Source: Asterias amurensis (lineage: Eukaryota > Echinodermata > Asteroidea > Forcipulatida > Asteriidae). Taken from it: DNA of 64,000 nt. Every line of letters begins with the position of its first letter. The first letter of the stretch is position 1. Location of the stretch: the NCBI RefSeq assembly GCF_032118995.1, contig NC_092660.1, positions 6,091,501 through 6,155,500 of the forward strand. The letters run 5' to 3'. Below are positions 61,101 through 64,000 of the stretch, piece by piece. The position numbers were made by a program, and so were the translations under genes. Below the pieces are notes generated by a model. It searched no databases and was not told where the DNA came from. It saw only the letters and a list, made by a program, of their open reading frames with translations.

Positions 61101-61987
61101 TAAGGTACGTGATTTTTAAAAGGGCTTCACGGCAATTTGCTGGGGCATCGCGGCAATGGCCGCTGGTGGCCGCTGCAGAGGTCGAGGCCTGGATTAGTTA
61201 TTTGCTTTTCTACAATGTAGGCTTGCTGAGTCAGTTTGAAATAAATGTTCACTGTCTTTGACGGGGAGATATCACATAAACAGTGTCCGTAAGCAAAAAT
61301 TGCCGTTCTCGTTCTGGATGTATAGTGTAAAAAAAATGTAACAAACACGTGAATAAATTAATATCCATATTCTTGATCGTAAATATTACGGTCACATGTT
61401 TTTCGTGAACTCCCCCCACCCCTTTGTGTACGTGACTGTGATGTACCGCACCGTTTTAGACATCTTTTATGAATAGTCGCGGACTACACTGCTCTCGATT
61501 CAATGAGAATTAGGTCCTCCTGGTGAGTAAGTTTGCTAAATTTAACTAAATTAAGGATAAAGTTTTCCAGGCAGTTAAAAATACAAACAAAAGAGAGGAA
61601 TTTTTACGTGACTGTAATGTACCACACTGTTTTAGACATCAATGAGAATTGGGTCCTCCTGCTGAGTAATTTTGCTCAATTTAACTAAATTTAGTACACA
61701 GTTTTCCAGTCAGTTAAAAAAAAATAAACAAAGGAGAAGTATTTATTCGGTTCTTACCCAGTAAACTTCTTCTTGGGTTGAGCAGTTTCCTTTGGCCTAA
61801 ATAAGCTGTTGATGCTTCGTTGCCCATCGTTGGCCACATCTGCATCGGCATGTACATCGCTTGTCTCGCCAACAGTAGAATCCGTCGAAAAATCCAACTG
61901 ATCATCCACATAACTCGGAAAAAATCCCCTGTAACGCTCGAGTTCAGACAATTTTGAACTCCAATCATATCGGCAACTCATTTCCAT
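55151..61987 (-). CDS. ZGLP1: ZGLP1-like GATA-type zinc-finger protein, five coding exons
   Basis: Predicted nuclear DNA-binding regulator. Coding exons in transcript order: 61987-61758, 58551-58306, 57542-57397, 56724-56631, 55283-55151. All junctions are GT-AG with agreeing phases, totalling 849 nt or 282 aa (human ZGLP1 is 271). Residues 1-76 are acidic and start MEMSCRYDWSS. Residues 85-105 are Ser/Gly-rich, followed by a basic stretch at 109-122 and a block DPRFRGVTFCVETQL near 128-142. The GATA finger has C212, C215, C233 and C236 (C-X2-C-X17-C-X2-C) in TPLWRDAEDGTPLCNACGIR. A second finger has C247, C250, C264 and C267 (C-X2-C-X13-C-X2-C). Both spacings match human ZGLP1, which drives oogenic fate in mice. 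The start is the first ATG of the acidic block; the frame stays open upstream, so a longer N-terminus is possible. Exon 2 was placed by phase and a pyrimidine-rich acceptor. Confidence 0.87.
55735..55910 (+). repeat. SINE-B copy, diverged head
   Basis: B-box GGTTCGATTCCCACC, then CACAGGACTTGACC and TACTGAGTATACACTCGG tail words. Confidence 0.6.
55977..56103. repeat. M5 MITE, short and diverged
   Basis: The CTTCATAAAGC left arm and AGCTTTATGAAATTTGGTCC right arm pair imperfectly. Confidence 0.5.
56204..56592 (+). repeat. M1 MITE beside ZGLP1 exon 4
   Basis: TTAAAGGCAGTTGACAC to GTGTCCAGTGTCTTTAA, ending about 40 nt from the ZGLP1 exon 4 donor. Confidence 0.85.
57179..57370. repeat. M5 MITE, diverged, next to ZGLP1 exon 3
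   Basis: Left AAAATTTCATAAAGCC and right AAGCTTTATGAAATGTTTCC arms are separated by about 160 bp of family interior. Confidence 0.6.
59344..59551 (+). repeat. SINE-B copy in ZGLP1 intron 1
   Basis: Head CTCGGTAGTCTAGTTGGTA and B box GTTCGAATCCCACC, tail GCGTATACAGTGCTAATTC. A short internal duplication (two GGTAAGAC words) widens the head. Confidence 0.75.
59552..61428. other. ZGLP1 intron 1 sequence
   Basis: The GGGCACCAAGGCC word is repeated at 59678-59715 and a related GGGGCATCGCGGCAATGGCC occurs near 61141. No exon recognised. Confidence 0.45.
61429..61737 (+). repeat. Imperfect tandem duplication in ZGLP1 intron 1
   Basis: Two units of about 170 and 130 bp share ACGTGACTGT, TGTTTTAGACATC or CGTTTTAGACATC, GGGTCCTCCTG-like words and TTTAACTAAATT, in the same order. 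Confidence 0.75.
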
Positions 61988-62260
61988 TGAAAATTGAGAA
62001 TGTTTGTCTCCTTGGAACAAATAATGCGATGCGAGAGTGTGATGAAATATGACGATACAGTTACTTGCGAAATGTGTTGTGAGGAGCAGACGATAAAAAC
62101 AACCACAAATTTGACCGAATTCCTTTTTGTAATGCGCGCGTACACAACACCTGTTGATGGCTGTTTGAGGCTTCTGATTGGTCAGATTTTTTGGAGGCAT
62201 GATCTCCTTTTGACGAGACGGGAATTCTTTCTTTTAATTATGTCACCATGAATGGAAGAC
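61988..62260 (-). promoter_or_regulatory. Upstream region / possible 5' UTR of ZGLP1
   Basis: The reading frame of ZGLP1 exon 1 remains open upstream to about 62200, but the extra residues look like translated UTR (mixed, Cys/His-rich, no family resemblance). No core promoter motif stands out. Confidence 0.3.
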
Positions 62261-63164
62261 ACGTCTATGGATACAGATTAACGAGCCATTAGAGCTTCCT
62301 TTGTATAAGGATTAGGCGGGGTAAGGAGAATAAAACCATAGAATTTAACTGGGTGTCCAGACACAGAGAAATAGAGCAACCTATTCTTTAACAACTATTG
62401 ACAATAATGAAAAGGCAAACGGGTGAACCACGCGAGGGGCAGCAGCCGATAGTCTGCACATGCAGATTGGGTGAATTGAGATGGTCGGGTTGGGCGCGGT
62501 CAGCGAATTAAACAAGAGGTTGTCCGTGAGAAAATCAGTCAACATAACACGTTTGTTCATACACTGTCGACCATTTTTGTTTGAGTTTATTTCTTCGTTA
62601 TAATATTAATATTAACACTGGTGACAAAACAGTACAAAATGCATTCGCATTGATGTGCTAAAATAATAACACATTTAAGTACAAATCCATAAAAATTCTA
62701 TCTTCTACATATTGGGCGACATTACATGCTGCTCCAATTATTATGCGTCCACAAAATAATGCACTTATCAATTGTTGAGTTAAAGTCAATCCCAAATAAA
62801 TTGGAATCTGCAATCATGGGACGATTATAAGCTGCTAAGCACACTTGGTTGTGAAATGGACATTCATGCTTCCACCATCTCCGTCTGGTTCCACCATATT
62901 CTAACCATGCTACCTCCATGTTCTAACATTCATCAACTCATAATTCTTTTTTAAAGGGATCTGACTATTTTCCCTCCCAACATCCGTAGTTTGCCAACCA
63001 AGGTCGGATGGAAAGCCACAAATGCAAAGTAAAAACAGATCAGGTATCCACAGTAGTTAGTAACAATGTTACACAAATATTAAAAAAATCGTGTTGAAAA
63101 CAAAGCAACCAATCATGACATAACTTTTATTTTATTTTATTAAATTTGGACTCAACATCTGTTA
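62261..63164. other. Unassigned sequence upstream of ZGLP1
   Basis: No exon recognised. Faint similarity of 63420-63540 to 42740-42850 hints at another dispersed repeat. Confidence 0.4.
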
Positions 63165-63260
63165 TTATGAACACAACTGAATGTTTTGCTAACATTCGGC
63201 CGTACATGTCAACCAGCGCGGTTTGTTTATCAACAATCGAAAGATCTGTACTGATTTGAG
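63165..63260 (+). repeat. Dispersed repeat R2, copy 2
   Basis: TGAATGTTTTGCTAACATT followed by GCGGTTTGTTTATCAACAAT. The same words in the same order lie at 7430-7485. Confidence 0.6.
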
Positions 63261-63573
63261 TGAGAATTTAACACGGCTGCCACATGATGAGTTTAAAATG
63301 GCAAAAACAATAACAGATACTCTTTGAAACTAGTTGTATTTGCTTAAACACTTCACAGGTTATTATTTTTCTGAGCTAAAGAGCCAAATTTAACATAAAT
63401 TTTTACAAAACACCACAGATTCATTAAGATGAGTGGTCAATATCGCTATAGTGATTTGTATTGTGAAATCACACTTTGCTTTAAAATTGATACACATTGT
63501 AAGATCAATCTTTAGTTCTTTTGAATTCGTTAGCAAATCCTTCTGCTGAAAAATATTACCCCTCATACAAGCT

Positions 63574-63768
63574 GGGCCCAATTTTATAGAGCTGGTTTAG
63601 CAAAACAAGTAGCTAAGCATAACAAAAATATGTTTACCAGAATAAGGTTTGTTACAAGCCAATTTATCATGTCAGCATACAATTTGTGACTGTATCCTGC
63701 TCATTTTTGCTTGATAGAAAAATGTTAAGCAATATTTTATGCCTAAGAAATTCTATGAAATTGGGCCC
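63574..63768. repeat. M5 MITE
   Basis: GGGCCCAATTTTATAGAGCT and TTCTATGAAATTGGGCCC ends, about 195 bp. Confidence 0.8.
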
Positions 63769-64000
63769 ATGGTCACAAATAATATAAATAACATTGTATT
63801 TTGGTTTCTGCTACACTATATTTGTTAGATCTAAGCAACTTTTCTGCTTAGCAGCTTAATGTCTGGGCGCTAAAAGCATCAGCCTGCTTTAGCAAATCTC
63901 ACTCCTCAACAACTTTTCACAGGAAACCAGTAACAAACAACTACATCTTGTGGCATTTTTAGTCATCATTTTTTTAGCTAAGCAGAATTCGCTGAGCTTA

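Noticed and set aside
1-64000. Retroviral, LTR or Polinton remains
   Set aside because: No reverse transcriptase, integrase, capsid or paired long terminal repeats were recognised.

Overview
This is animal nuclear DNA, most likely from an echinoderm and probably a sea star. The genes are split by GT-AG introns with animal-like protein sequences. The spaces between exons are packed with palindromic MITEs starting TTAAAGGCAGTGGACAC, which I associate from memory with asteroid genomes. No bacterial operons, retroviral pieces or CRISPR arrays are visible. Every gene model was built by hand: exon frames and intron phases were joined across splice sites and compared with remembered human proteins, so no database search stands behind them.

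Layout. Positions 1 to about 24,900 hold no gene I can recognise, only MITEs, SINE remnants, simple repeats and unassigned DNA. Four multi-exon genes follow. (1) UBE2U-like E2 ubiquitin-conjugating enzyme, minus strand, nine coding exons, 24,929-35,891, 322 aa. (2) FBXL12-like F-box/leucine-rich-repeat protein, plus strand, two exons, 36,924-38,352, 312 aa. It is divergent from UBE2U across a short shared upstream region. (3) DNAJC21 (yeast Jjj1 relative), plus strand, eleven coding exons, 42,292-50,764, 581 aa. (4) ZGLP1-like GATA zinc-finger protein, minus strand, five coding exons, 55,151-61,987, 282 aa.

Working relations. UBE2U and FBXL12 both belong to the ubiquitin system (an E2 and an SCF substrate receptor) and are arranged head to head. 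DNAJC21 acts in late 60S ribosome assembly. ZGLP1 is a germline regulator in mammals. FBXL12 and ZGLP1 are, as I recall, both on human 19p13.2, so their closeness here may be old linkage.

Repeats. The main family (M1) has about 19 whole or partial copies in 64 kb, many in introns; one ends 8 nt inside a UBE2U intron. Other palindromic families, several tRNA-derived SINEs, two large foldbacks and a very uniform nine-copy 62-bp minisatellite fill most of the remaining space. No clearly new biological system was found. The points most worth checking are the invertebrate ZGLP1 gene, the E2/F-box divergent pair, the possible old FBXL12-ZGLP1 linkage and the recent-looking minisatellite.
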